In this document: piece by piece, positions 43,262 through 53,199 of the stretch | Position numbering within the stretch: position 1 is the first letter of the stretch | How the letters are laid out: every line of letters starts with the position of its first letter | Source of the DNA: Ypsolopha sequella | Taxonomy: Eukaryota > Arthropoda > Insecta > Lepidoptera > Ypsolophidae | Assembly (NCBI GenBank): GCA_934047225.1 | Contig: OW204009.1 | Coordinates: forward strand, 18,426,898 to 18,490,897 | Direction of reading: 5' to 3' | DNA: 64,000 nt | Notes under the pieces: model-generated | Database searches by the model: none | Told to the model about the DNA's origin: nothing | What the model saw: only the letters and a program-made list of their open reading frames with translations | Program-made: the position numbers and the translations under genes

Positions 43262-44390
43262 AACTGGCCAAGTGCGAGTCAGACTCGCGTACCTAGGGTT
43301 CCGTATTGTGGATGATAAATTAAATTTTGTCATTTTTTTTCCGTGAATTTCTTAACCGCTTTATTTTTCCTGTAATCTTTACGTAAACACATATTACCAT
43401 GATTTTTTTCATATTTTTTGGTCCACCAGTTTTGGAGATAAGGGGGGGACATACATATTTTTGTGGTTTTTTAAAGATTTCTCGAAACCAGTGCCAGTAA
43501 GTGTAGTAAAAGGATATATTTTTACAACCAGCTTTTTAATATCTACAATTTGAAACCCATACTATTTATTGTATTTTTATAAAATATCTTTTTTATTTAT
43601 TTTACTTCTTTTTTTACATTTCTCATTAGTGCTGATTTTTTTTTAATCGCTATAGTTTTCCTGTAATTGGCTAGTTATGATCTACAATTAACATTTTTTT
43701 GATATTTTTCGGTTTACCAGTTTCGGAGAAAAGCCCCCCCCCCTTTAAAGGCATACATATTTTTGGGGTTTTTTAAAGATTTCTCGAAACCAGTGTCAGT
43801 AAATATATTAAAAGTATATATTTTTAAAATCAGCTTTTTAATACCAACAATTTGATACCCATATTGTATTTTTATAAAATAGTGTTTTTATTTATTTTAC
43901 TTCTTTTTTGTATTTCTCATTAGCGCTGAATTTTTTTTTAATCGCTATAGTTTTCCTGTAATTGTTCAGTTATGATCTATAATTTACATTTTTTTCATAT
44001 TTTCTAGTCTACCAGTTTCGGAGATAAGGGGGGGGACATACATATTTTTTGTTTTTTTTAAAGATTTCTCGAAACCAGTGTCGGTAAATAATATATTATT
44101 AAATGATCAACTTTTTAATGCCTACAATTTGATATCCATATTGTATTTTTAGGCTAATATTTTTTATTTTTCTCAGTTTTGTTTTGGAAATATTTTGGAC
44201 AATTTTAAATTTTTCATATTTTTTTTACACCTTAATATGTGGGCAAATTAATGCTATTTTTGTGCCAAATTTCATGTATTTATCTTTAATGGTGCTAAAG
44301 TTATGAGGCTGTGACATACGGACGGACGGACAACGGAGTCATAAGGTTCCTTTTGTACCTTTTAGGTACTACGGAACCCTAAAAATGTTT
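43262..44390 (+). repeat. Repeat family E, long copy with internal triplication
   Basis: Starts ACTGGCCAAGTGCGAGTC and ends TACTACGGAACCCTAAAAA. Inside, a block with GTTTTCCTGTAATTG, (A/T)CCAGTTT(T/C)GGAGA(T/A)AAG and TTTCTCGAAACCAGTG is repeated three times (around 43375, 43665 and 43950). It lies in the intron between the two - strand exons. Confidence 0.75.
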
Positions 44391-44928
44391 GTCTACTTAA
44401 CGTGACCTGTTTTGTGGAATTGTGTAAGAAACGTAAGGACGCGGACGTAAAAAGTACGATTTTAATTGTCAAACTGACTAATTCGCTTGGGCGAATGTCA
44501 ATTTGACAATTTGAAACCGTACCCGCACGTTTTAAGTTGCCCAATTAATACTATTTTCTTACATGATTGCACCCCTGGCCTACCTAACCTACTTATTTTG
44601 CAAAATAAATTCCATTCATATTGGATGGCCACCAGAGGGACATATAAGGATTATACTGTGGCGCCGATGATGTGCTTGCCTAGGGCGCTGTCGCCATTTA
44701 ATCCACCTCTGTATCACGCGCAAACCTCCAAACGAACGCAAACATCCAATATTGTAATTTCATAATTTAATTGATTTTCAACTTCAATAAGGTCAGTCTC
44801 CAGGTTATAAAAGCCAAGCCGCTGCGCTGCGTCCTCTTAATAAATAATTTGTATAAATTTATAAATTTCATCATCAAAAACATCAAATTGCTTTTTGAGC
44901 TAACATGAAAAAAATACAAAATACAAAC
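44391..44928. other. Intron or intergenic, inverted repeat 44440-44525
   Basis: A local inverted repeat, ATTTTAATTGTCAAACTGAC against GTCAATTTGACAATTTGAAA, is visible. There is no exon-like frame on either strand. Confidence 0.35.
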
Positions 44929-45042
44929 CTTGGCTTCGTTCCAAATTTCTCAATCGGGTCGCATTTTTGGCGTTCCTCACTTTTTGCGAACTTTCCATTA
45001 AATATTTCACAAGTAACCACATCGGTTTTGTTGCTGAGAAAT
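44929..45042 (-). CDS. Internal exon of an unknown gene
   Basis: On the reverse strand the borders are canonical: ATTTATTTTTCAG/AT and CCAAG/GTTTGT. Two frames are open. FLSNKTDVVTCEIFNGKFAK...CDPIEKFGTKP looks more protein-like, has two cysteines and an N-K-T site, and joins in phase to a possible first exon ending at 47748. FSATKPMWLLVKYLMESSQK...LERSQ joins canonically to the exon at 43042. Length is 114 bp. The function is unknown. Confidence 0.5.
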
Positions 45043-45089
45043 CTGAAAAATAAATAAAGTGTATATTTATCGGTGCCCTACCCTATTTG

Positions 45090-45535
45090 GCGATGCGCAC
45101 CGTTAAATAGCGCCCCGTCTATGGACTGGCTCTTAGAGCATATGGTCTAAGGACTGGCTATCCATCGGTACACTGTACTGTCAGTCACGTGAGTAATTTG
45201 CATGATTCGTCACGTCAGATATCCAATGAAATATTATTATGTAAGCACCTAGGGTTTGTGGTTCGAATCCTCGTCGGAAGTTTTTATTTATATGCATTAG
45301 GAAATTTACGAAAGTCTTTCAACAAAATGTCAAAAATAGACCAGTGAAGCGAGGAGGAGCGTGATAGTTTTACATTTAAATACATTTAGGGAGCCGAGCA
45401 AAGCAGAGCGGGGTTAACCCGTAGTTTTAACAACATTAATGATATACACAAAAAAATCATTTTGCGAGCACGTTGCAAGGGTACCGAAAAATAACCAGTC
45501 CATATAGAAAGCGCTATTAAACGGTGCGCACCGTC
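45090..45535. mobile_element. TIR element, about 446 bp
   Basis: GCGATGCGCACCGTTAAATAGCGC...TCTATGGACTGG on the left is inverted on the right as CCAGTCCATATAGA...GCGCTATTAAACGGTGCGCACCG. Inside, GTGGTTCGAATCCTCG near 45260 is a B-box-like SINE remnant. Confidence 0.75.
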
Positions 45536-45594
45536 ATATATATAAAAATACTTTTCGTCGCAGGCACCAATATAAGTATAGCCACTTCCAAAAA

Positions 45595-45715
45595 TATTTT
45601 GGATTGGTTGTGTTCAAAAACTAACGCTGCTAATCCACTATGCTACCTATTCCTTGTTCCACAGCTGCGCCCCCCTGTCAGTTCCGATTTTAACCACGAC
45701 CAATCCACATGCCTA
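45595..45715. mobile_element. Rearranged copy of the satellite-related MITE
   Basis: GGATTGGTTGTGTTCAAAAACTAACG opens and GATTTTAACCACGACCAATCC closes in inverse, with TTCCTTGTTCCACAGCTGCG and CCCCCCTGTCA between. It combines the two halves of the element at 41402. Confidence 0.6.
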
Positions 45716-45784
45716 GTCGCCCTGTCACCAATGATATTATAATACCATAGAAAATGAAATGAAAATGATGAAATGATGTCCTCC

Positions 45785-46330
45785 TCATCGTAGTCCGACG
45801 ACGGCGACCTCATGGTTTGTTGTACTTGTACGACGATGAGTGCGGATATGACTCGCGAAACCCAGCTTGGTTTTAAAAGTCCGATTACAGCGACCGCAGT
45901 GTAGTTCACCATATGTGGGCTTCGGACGAGTTTTGCGCTGCTGCTGGTTAGAGTCAAAGGTCTCGAGTCTGGTTTCCTCGAACTCCTTTACACGATCATG
46001 GATCACCGAGCGCCACCCATTGCGCTCGCGAGCACCTTCCTCCCAACTGCCAGGCGGTTAGATGCCTTTTCGGGACATCTTTGTAACGAAGATGCTGTCC
46101 ACCGGCTTTTCGCGGTCCATATGACAGCTGAGAGTAAAAGACTTCTTTGGGCAGTCTCGCATCTTCCATACGTACCACATGACCGCACCACCTAAGCTGA
46201 GTTTTCATCAGCATTGCTTCCATGCCGTGCATTTGTGTCCGCCTCAGAACTTCCGTATTTGGAACACGGTCCTGCCAGGTTATCCTCAGGATGTTACGAA
46301 GGCACCTCATGTGGAAAGCATCCAGTTTTT
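45785..46330 (-). mobile_element. LINE reverse-transcriptase C-terminus with CxxC...H finger
   Basis: The reverse strand reads [25 protein letters not shown]-type helix ([20 protein letters not shown]), then after a one-base shift near 46035 [19 protein letters not shown] and a zinc-finger-like CGRCNRTFKTKLGFASHIRTH with TH in place. The order (IxWQDxVPNxEVL, RWxGHVxRM, final C2H2-like finger) is a known LINE C-terminus. Inactivated by the frameshift. Confidence 0.8.
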
Positions 46331-46341
46331 TAACGTAATAC

Positions 46342-46373
46342 CGTAGACTAAGTATTACAATACTTAGTCTACG
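46342..46373. repeat. Perfect 32-bp inverted repeat: joined ends of element F
   Basis: CGTAGACTAAGTATT and its inverse AATACTTAGTCTACG are separated by AC only. ATAGACTAAGTATTAC is the terminus of element F (20477, 50865), so this may be two termini left after loss of the whole interior. Confidence 0.6.
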
Positions 46374-46496
46374 ATAATACTAAATTTTTCACTTTGATAC
46401 GGTCCTGGGGATTTAGATATTGAGAAATGTACATCCAACTAAGAGCGGTTTTGCAGTCGGATTGTAACCCGACTTTTTCTCATTAATCGAAACTGG

Positions 46497-46635
46497 GGAT
46501 CTAAAAAGGCCGACTTGGGTGAATCATAAAATGATTTGAAAGTAGGATAGAGTCAGAGTTTTTTCACGCGTGCAAAAGAGACGGCATTAGAACAGAATTA
46601 TAATGTGATTCATGCAAAACGGCCTTTTTAGAGAA
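46497..46635. mobile_element. MITE family H copy 2
   Basis: Nearly identical to 6268-6405 apart from a short TAA insertion near 46600. Confidence 0.75.
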
Positions 46636-46894
46636 CCCAGAACACGTAAATTCAAAATTCACTCAATACGTAGTTATTCAACAAAACCTTAATACCTATG
46701 TATTGTGTATGTTGCCGGCGCAAAGTTTCCATTGGTTTCTGTAAATCAGAATTTTAAAAAATATTCATACTGAAGTTGAAACTAGATTTAACAGAGAAGC
46801 ATTTCCAACAACATGCACATTTCTTTACATTTCCATAACAAAATGAGATGATTTTTTTTGTTCAGCGCCCCCTATACCGATAATCATGTTATAA

Positions 46895-47605
46895 TCAGTG
46901 GCGTATTTTAAGATTTGACGCCCTGGGCCTTTAAGGTTTGCCGCCCCATAAGTGAACGAGAATAAAGCAAAAATATTTCAATTATAAAATAAAATAAAAT
47001 CCAGCAGTGTGTTGATGTTGGCTGAGAATGATGATATTGAATGAAAAAAGTAAAAAGTAAAACTAGAAATTCAAATTCAAATTCAAATTTAAAAAGTTTA
47101 TTTTGCAAAGTAGGTATATATAATACACGTTTCACAAGTCAAATTTTAATCTTATAAAAATATATGTAATAAAATAATAAATGTACATGAACTACTTAGA
47201 TTAAATGTTTATTTAATTTATGTAGCAATATATATACGATTAAAATTATAGGTAAAATATTATTATACAAGGTGAAATCCAATCAACCGCCCGAACCCAT
47301 ACCGGAGACCCGGCCAGGGACCAGGAACAAGGTTCAATGATTACCAACCGAGCCCCCAGCACGAATCCAGGCGGATAAAAAATAAAACACTATTCATTCA
47401 ATATTTGCATTTTTTCCGATGGTTTTTTTTTTCAATAAAAGTATGATTCAAAAACAATATAATTTCAAAGATAGGTAACGTTTGATTATGAAAGATGCTC
47501 AAAGCTGGGCGCGAGTTGCGGCTTGCGCCGCGCCGCCGCCCGCCCGCCCCTTGGAGCCTGCCGCCCCGGGTCATGGCTCTTTTGGCCTTAGGGTAAATAC
47601 GCCAC
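46895..47605. mobile_element. Element L (AGTGGCGTATTT ends), with nested LINE 3' end
   Basis: Starts AGTGGCGTATTTTAAGA and ends AAATACGCCACTGG, inverse termini of about 13 bp. The interior holds GACGCCCTGGGCCT near the start and a GC-rich CCGCCCCGGGTCATGG block near the end. Copy 2 is at 55915-56655. The LINE 3' end at 47065-47390 lies inside this copy only. Confidence 0.75.
47065..47390 (-). mobile_element. LINE 3' UTR, 5'-truncated, (TTCAAA)n end
   Basis: About 95% like 39755-40030 by eye: TTTGCAAAGTAGGTATATA, CCAATCAACCGCCCGAACCC and CCGGAGACCCGGCCAGGGAC. There is no coding part. Confidence 0.75.
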
Positions 47606-47747
47606 TGGTTATAATCTTCAGCAAAGATTGCGTGCGAATATCGACTGTTCTATATACAGTCTACATTCGGCAACACTTCTAACACCTCGTCGTAAATATG
47701 TCGTAAAGATAATTTTGTTCACTTACCGTTGCTTCTCTACTAGTTAC

Positions 47748-47905
47748 AAATTCCTTTTGAAGTCCCGATAAGTAACGGCGAGAAATTTGGATAATCTCCG
47801 GGATATCATTTTGACCTTGTCCGGGATATGGTCCATTATTTTTTGGGGAAGGTCACCCAGATCTTTGAATAAAGAAATCTGCGGCTTCTTCTGGTTATCA
47901 GACAT
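47748..47905 (-). CDS. Possible first exon of the unknown membrane-protein gene
   Basis: On the reverse strand an ATG (47905-47903) opens MSDNQKKPQISLFKDLGDLP, QKIMDHIPDKVKM, SRRLSKFLAVTYRDFKRN. Unspliced it stops two codons later (47744). A GT (GTAACT) at 47747 would leave two bases that join in phase to the FLSNKTD frame of the exon at 45042. A stronger-looking donor, GTAAGTG, is at 47726 but lies after the stop of this frame. A second frame, PYPGQGQNDIPEI...VTSREAT, is open up to that donor. Which is real cannot be decided here. Confidence 0.35.
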
Positions 47906-47925
47906 AATGAATTTTATGTTTCGTC

Positions 47926-48084
47926 TACGCAATATAAAGCCATGATTTTACTTCTTTCAAATATTGCAGATTGTCTTTGTCTGTGTCAAAAGAGGTAGCT
48001 ACGAAAGGAGTTTTGGACTTCAGTGTTTTGGGGAAGAGGCTAGCCACTACCACTTCTAGGTCACTGGCTGGGCACGCGCCGCCG
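47926..48084 (-). CDS. Coding-like block, unknown protein, ends in a stop
   Basis: One reverse-strand frame reads CFGGACPASDLEVVVASLFP, KTLKSKTPFVATS, FDTDKDNLQYLKEVKSWLYIA and TAG (47928-47926). It has balanced composition and codon use unlike the flanking DNA. A possible acceptor is CCTAAG just above 48084, with a weak pyrimidine tract, and TGA stands upstream in frame. It may be the last exon of a separate gene or a gene relic. No upstream exon was found. Confidence 0.4.
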
Positions 48085-48139
48085 AAACAGTGTCTTAGGT
48101 ATCAAAGAATATAGTATTCTTCTACCAAGAGGTCGATAT

Positions 48140-48955
48140 TATATGAACTATCAATATTCTTTAATCACTGTTTGGTTTTTAAAGTCAAATATTTTATGTA
48201 ATTTTTGTATAAAAAGAGATCTCTTTTTACGACATAGAGGTAATAATTCGTCCCTTCCTTCTTCTTATTATACTTTTCTTTTAATATCACTTGACGCTGG
48301 CAATACTGACCTTTTTTAAAAAGGAGTCCGTATATGCCATAAAAAAAAACTATAAAATATGGATTTTTCATTCCTAAAAAAAATGCAAAAATGTTAGTAC
48401 TGAAAATTGAGTTTTCTTCAAATCCTCCATAGAAAACGGTAATTTCTGCTTATGTATACCCAAAAAAAATCGGTCAAGTGCGAGTCAGAGTCGCATTCCA
48501 CGGGTTCCGTAATTCGACAGTTTTAGAAAGTTAGCACTCCAGTACGGTTATAAGCTTCTTGATCGGGGATATTATGTTTTTTTAATGTTGTTAGCTAAAA
48601 ATTAAGCCTCAGGTTGTTTGAAATATAATAATTTAATGATTTTCATTTTATTAAATAACATTTTCGCATTAATTTAATCGACAACTACACAACGACTTCA
48701 CAGAAACTTTTATACAAAGCAATTCTCAAGTAAATTTCTTAATTTACTTGTAAAATGTATTGAATGTACATTATACCGATTTAAGTAAAATCAAATATCA
48801 AATATATAATAATATAAATGTGGAACCGTCCGCGCCCTAAAATCGCCAAACGTTCACCAAATTCTGTGGAAAGAATACACAAATGAATTAATAATTAACA
48901 ATAACTATTGTATGTTTACCAGATCTGGGTTTGGTTGGTGCGTCGTCATTTTTCG
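48140..48955. other. Intergenic with family E and element G scraps
   Basis: AAATGCAAAAATGTTAGTACTGAAAATTGAG at 48380 matches element G. CGGTCAAGTGCGAGTCAGAGTCG at 48470 is the start of a family E copy that breaks off near 48530. Nothing else is recognised. Confidence 0.5.
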
Positions 48956-49406
48956 TAAAAAAGCTAGTTGGGTGCGTTTCGTGCGTTTTCAATTATGTAG
49001 AAAAAAAAGCCTTCACCGTTGAGTGCGGTTCGGGCGTCCAGTTGCTGATTTCAACGGGCCCGGCATAAGAGAGAAAAAATATTGTTATTCCTAATCCTGT
49101 TTCTTTGACCTTGGAGTGATAAAAAATAGGTAGGCACTGGAGTGGAGTGAGTTAAGTTATCTGTGCGTAGATACTTGCAGTTGCAACCGAATATTGTAGT
49201 TCTTTATTATTATTTTAAGTGCACATATTAACTGTTTTTATTTCCCAATAGATTATTCAATAGTATCTCACTCTATGGTTTCTACGGCATTGTTTATACA
49301 ATAGCGCACGAAACGGGCCCATTGAAATCAGCAATAAAACTGGACGCCCGAACCGCACTCAACGGTGAAGGCTTTTCACGAAACGCGCCCAACTAGCTTG
49401 TTTACG
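48955..49406. mobile_element. TIR element M, about 450 bp, 85-bp arms
   Basis: CGTAAAAAAGCTAGTTGGGTGCG...CGGTTCGGGCGTCCAG on the left is inverted on the right (CTGGACGCCCGAACCG...CGCCCAACTAGCTTGTTTACG). No transposase is present. Confidence 0.85.
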
Positions 49407-49407
49407 A

Positions 49408-50460
49408 ATAAAATAAACTTTTAACAAAAAAATAGTAACCGACTTCAATTTTATTTATTTATTTACTTTAATTAAAACGGCAAACCAATTACAATAATTA
49501 AAGATAGTAACACAAACACAAAATGGTACAATCGACTAAAACAAATAAGAATAATACATAAAGTCAGAAACAGGCCTTCTCACAAAAACACAAACACTCT
49601 GACAATATTTTCTGCCATCCATCAGCAAACAGATCACAGTCCTTCCTGATTGGCGTTTAGAAGAGCGTTGAGGGAGAGAAGAGTACGTTGTATGGGCGAG
49701 TTAGATCGCGCCTTTGTGCGACACGACGGCACAGCGAAAAACCTGTGCTTACGGCCGCGAAGATAATTATTGGGAGTGAAAAATCGACACAGCTTACCAT
49801 GCAGATCCGGAGCATCAATATCTCCCCGAAGAATTCTACACATGACCGCAAGCTGGTGCTTTCCTCGTCTGATTTCCAGTGAGTTGTACCCAAGACAACC
49901 TAATAAAAATTTTGTGGGATACATGAAGGGATAATATCCTTTAACACGTTTGTAAAGGTACCTTAAGAAGGCTTTTTGCACCTTTTCAAGCAAAAGGACA
50001 TAAGTGCTCTCGTGCGGATTCCACACACACATTGCACTTTCTAATTTGCGCCGTATTACTTGCTGATTCCTAAAGTCATGGGAATTTCTTAGGATAAAAC
50101 CCAACCGCCTGAAACACTCTTTTGCTAACGCAATTATGTGGTCATATAGTAACAGCAGTCATTCACTAAAAAGTTAATAATAATTCTATAAAGACCGATG
50201 GTACCGAAGCAACACTTTTGCTGACTTCTTTCTTCCTGAAACGTTATGTTATCTAGAAGTCGGCGTATTTCCTACGATATAGCAACATAAAAACCAATAT
50301 AAGAACGCCGACTTCTAGATAACATAACGTTTCAGGAAGAAAGAAGTCGGCAAAAGTGTTGCTTCGGTACCATCGGTCTTTATAGAATTATTATTAACTT
50401 TTTAGTGAATGACTGCTGTTATGAAGTCGGTTACTATTTTTTTATTAAAAGTTTATTTTT
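49408..50460. mobile_element. Long foldback element split by a LINE
   Basis: Arms of about 155 bp pair. The outer part (49408-49447 against 50421-50460) contains ATAGTAACCGACTTCA. The inner part is 50150-50266 against 50305-50421, 117 bp with one mismatch seen. Between outer and inner left arm lies 49448-50149, a LINE fragment absent from the right arm. Confidence 0.85.
49448..50149 (-). mobile_element. 5'-truncated LINE with reverse-transcriptase tail, nested
   Basis: The reverse frame 50104-49634 (156 codons) reads RRKLESAMCVWNPHESTYVL, EKVQKAFLRYLYKRVKGYYP, LGCLGYNSLEIRRGKHQLAV, DIDAPDLHGKLCRFF. LE-x-A-x-x-VWxP...xxExVQxxFLRxL...YNSLExRR is the known thumb/C-terminal pattern of CR1/Jockey-type LINEs. 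The tail reads (TAAA)n on the reverse strand. The frame is open, so the insertion is fairly recent. Confidence 0.85.
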
Positions 50461-50689
50461 ACTTTTGAAATCTTTGCTTCATTTATTATATTTTCAGCTA
50501 ACAAATTAATGAAAAATGAGAAAAAGGAAGCGCGAGATTTATCTTCTTATTCTAGCATATCCATCCCGTTCACTCGTTCACAATTAGTGTCTTTTATCTA
50601 ACTCAACGATTTTGTATTATACTAAAATACTGTACTTAATAATAATTAGTTCCCCTGTCAACCCAAGTTTGCCGTTTATTGTACACGTG

Positions 50690-50800
50690 AATCAGCCTTC
50701 AATCAAGGTCTCGACTTACTCAAACTTCAGAACACAAGCCATTGTCATGTTGATCACTCAGATACTCAGCAAAAGCGTCAACGTCAAAATTAAAATATAA
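50690..50800 (-). pseudogene. Decayed duplicate, part 1, of the exon at 52811-52987
   Basis: GTGATCAACATGACAATGGCTTGTG and CGTTGACGCTTTTGCTGAGT on the reverse strand match the sequence after and at the end of the exon at 52811-52987 (GTGATCAACATGGCAATGGC, CGTTGACACTTCTGTATGTG). Confidence 0.6.
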
Positions 50801-50864
50801 CTGTGTTTTTTTTTCCTTTTTTTTAATTGACCCGTGCTTGATGAACAAATGGCGTCTGAATAAC

Positions 50865-51285
50865 CATAGACTAAATATAACTACGTATAGACTAGCAGTT
50901 CCCATACATCAGTTTGTAGCCACAAAAAAGGTGTAAAATTCTAACGAAATCTAGATGGCGTTGCTAAATCCTCTAACGAACACGATGCTAAAAAAGACCG
51001 ATTGGTGACGCTAGTGGTACAGCGATGTCACGTAACATAAAAATAATTCCCATTTCGATAATAGATGGCGCTCAAATGTTCACTGTTAGTGTTGCCGACT
51101 TAGCGCCATCTAGTTTTTCTAAGCAAAGCTATTTGGTAACCATGAGTTTACTTGCAGCCAATTAAACAAATTATGCTTATTTGCAACACTTGGCGACACC
51201 TAGTGTCGTAAAGGCGCGTAAAAAATTTGCTACGCCTTGATGTATGGGAGTTGTCGGTCTATACGTAGTAATACTTAGTCTATGG
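50865..51285. mobile_element. Element F, copy 2, full length
   Basis: Inverse orientation to 20477-20914. Ends CCATAGACTAAATATAACTACG and the inverse CGTAGTAATACTTAGTCTATGG. It splits the duplicated exon described at 50690 and 51375. Confidence 0.88.
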
Positions 51286-51374
51286 AATTGTAACTAACCA
51301 TGTCGGTATCTAACTCGACACTGGCAAAAAGTGGCGCTTAAAATAGCAGCCGTCGTCGTCGCCAAGACACACAA

Positions 51375-51435
51375 AATAAAAAAACATTATAATCATAATG
51401 CAGAACAAGCAAAAAGCGGATTGGCAAAATTTAAG
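51375..51435 (-). pseudogene. Decayed duplicate, part 2, of the exon at 52811-52987
   Basis: TTTTGCCAATC, GCTTGTTCTGCATTATGA and TTATAATG on the reverse strand match the membrane-segment codons of the exon at 52811-52987. A base is missing near the start of the match, which shifts the frame. Confidence 0.6.
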
Positions 51436-51439
51436 ATCG

Positions 51440-52600
51440 CTGTTGGTAAAAAACGGTAAATGACTCGTTTTTGAGGTGAAATTACTAGTAAATGGAAATA
51501 ATTTACTGTAAAGTTATTTGAACACCGCATTAAAAATATGTTTATATTGTTGATGAAAAGAAATAAAAATTAAAAATGACATTACTTATAAGAATCCAAG
51601 CGTATTTTGGAGTCGTTTCATTGAGATTTTACGGTTAAAATGAATTTGAGATGAAATTATGAATCAACAATTGATCGTGGATATCTGAAAAAAATACGTG
51701 GATGTCGAAAAAAATACTGACATTGTTGTTGTACAAAATAGAAACGTAAAATTCAATTCATGTTTTTCACTAAAATTGAGAAACAAAACGACGTTAAACA
51801 ACATTTTTTGCCAAGTTTTTCATATATATACTAATTGTATATAAAAAATATATATATATTTTTACCTTAAAACCATGAAGTTATGAAAATTTTAATAATA
51901 AGTATTGTCATTAAATTATAATAAATATTTTAAAACTACTCCATCAACGCGAACGGCTGCGCGAGCCGAAAAGTCGTGTCTCTCTCTCTACGCCATACTG
52001 TGGCCATACCATGCGGGAGTGAGAGCGCGTTTTTTACCGACAGCGCCCTTTACCTCTAACCTGCCTTGACTGTCATGGCCGACGACGGCTTCTTACTTAG
52101 AATATTCTAAGGCTTCTTACTTGTCAATATCATAATATGACACACCGCCTTATCTGTCGTTGTCGTATTATGACTCAAAGGGAGAGGCCAATTTTAACCG
52201 CGTATTTTTTGTTATAATGTGTTGAATGTTATTTGGTAGCATAATGTTAAAAATGAAATCACCATCACTCCAAAAGTTTCATCTCCGACAAAGAACACGG
52301 TCTTGAAACATTGTGTCATATTATGGCAATGCCAAGCTTACATAAAGTGCAACATTTGAAATACGATAGATATCTGTATAGTTTTTTCTTTAGGTTATTT
52401 TTATACTGATTTTATAATACACGTAAATGTAAAAACGAAACAAAAATATATTCATAACAATTGTTTTACGTTAATTTTACACTTTATACACTGAGACCTT
52501 CGTATAAATGCAATTGATTTAGCTCAAAAGTTATATAAATGCGTAGAAAATTTAATAAGGATTTCAAAAATATATAATAGTTTATTCTAGTTGGTTATGT
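51440..52600. other. Intergenic, no gene recognised
   Basis: AT-rich. A segment at 51955-52060 has higher GC (AGAGCGCGTTTTTTACCGAC) but no splice-bounded frame. Confidence 0.35.
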
Positions 52601-52810
52601 ATGTTCCAAATAAAATCAGAAAATCCCAGCGTCCAAATCGTGGCACAGTCCGGATCGTGGTTCGCGACAGGAATACAACCGTCGGCCATGACAGCCAAGG
52701 CAGGTAAGGGAGGCAGTCATATTATGACAATGACGGGACGGGTTATTCAAGTTACTTACTCAACTAAGCCGTGCAGATTCAGGACACAAGCCATTGCCAT
52801 GTTGATCACC

Positions 52811-52987
52811 AAGTATTACTTAAGCACATACAGAAGTGTCAACGCGATCAACATAATAGTCATAATGCAGAACAAACAAGCCAAGATTGGCAAAAAGTTT
52901 CTTCCAAGGAATGAGCTTTGACCTGCTAGGGGGCCATTCAGGACTATAGGCATTTTTTTGTAATTTTGATGGTCTACGACTGCAAAA
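52811..52987 (-). CDS. Terminal exon of a second unknown membrane protein
   Basis: Reverse strand: a strong acceptor, TTATTATTTTTTGCAG, precedes 52987. Two bases complete a split codon, then VDHQNYKKMPIVLNGPLAGQ, SSFLGRNFLP, a hydrophobic run ILACLFCIMTIMLIALTLLY and VLK, then TAA. It looks like a tail-anchor or final membrane span only three residues from the C-terminus. Its layout resembles the exon at 42816-43042, without clear sequence identity. An exon ending in phase 1 is needed upstream and was not found up to 64000. A decayed duplicate lies 1.5-2 kb downstream on the same strand. Confidence 0.6.
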
Positions 52988-53042
52988 AATAATAACTTCA
53001 TTGAAATATAATATTAAACTCGCGTGACCTGAAATACTAAAT

Positions 53043-53189
53043 TATTATTACTTACGGCTTGAACAGTCACGTGTGATTGTTGTAAGAACGACACTCGCCT
53101 TAATAATGCCGAAATTGTATCAGTGAATCGGTTGGCATATAGTCAACAACGATCACACGTGAGTGTTTAAGCCGTATTTAATAATAATT
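53043..53189. mobile_element. Palindromic MITE, short relative of 12258-12487
   Basis: The right arm is complete and the left arm has lost about 75 bp between GTGTGATTGTTGT and AAGAACGACACTCGCC. Confidence 0.85.
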
Positions 53190-53199
53190 CTAAGAAACA

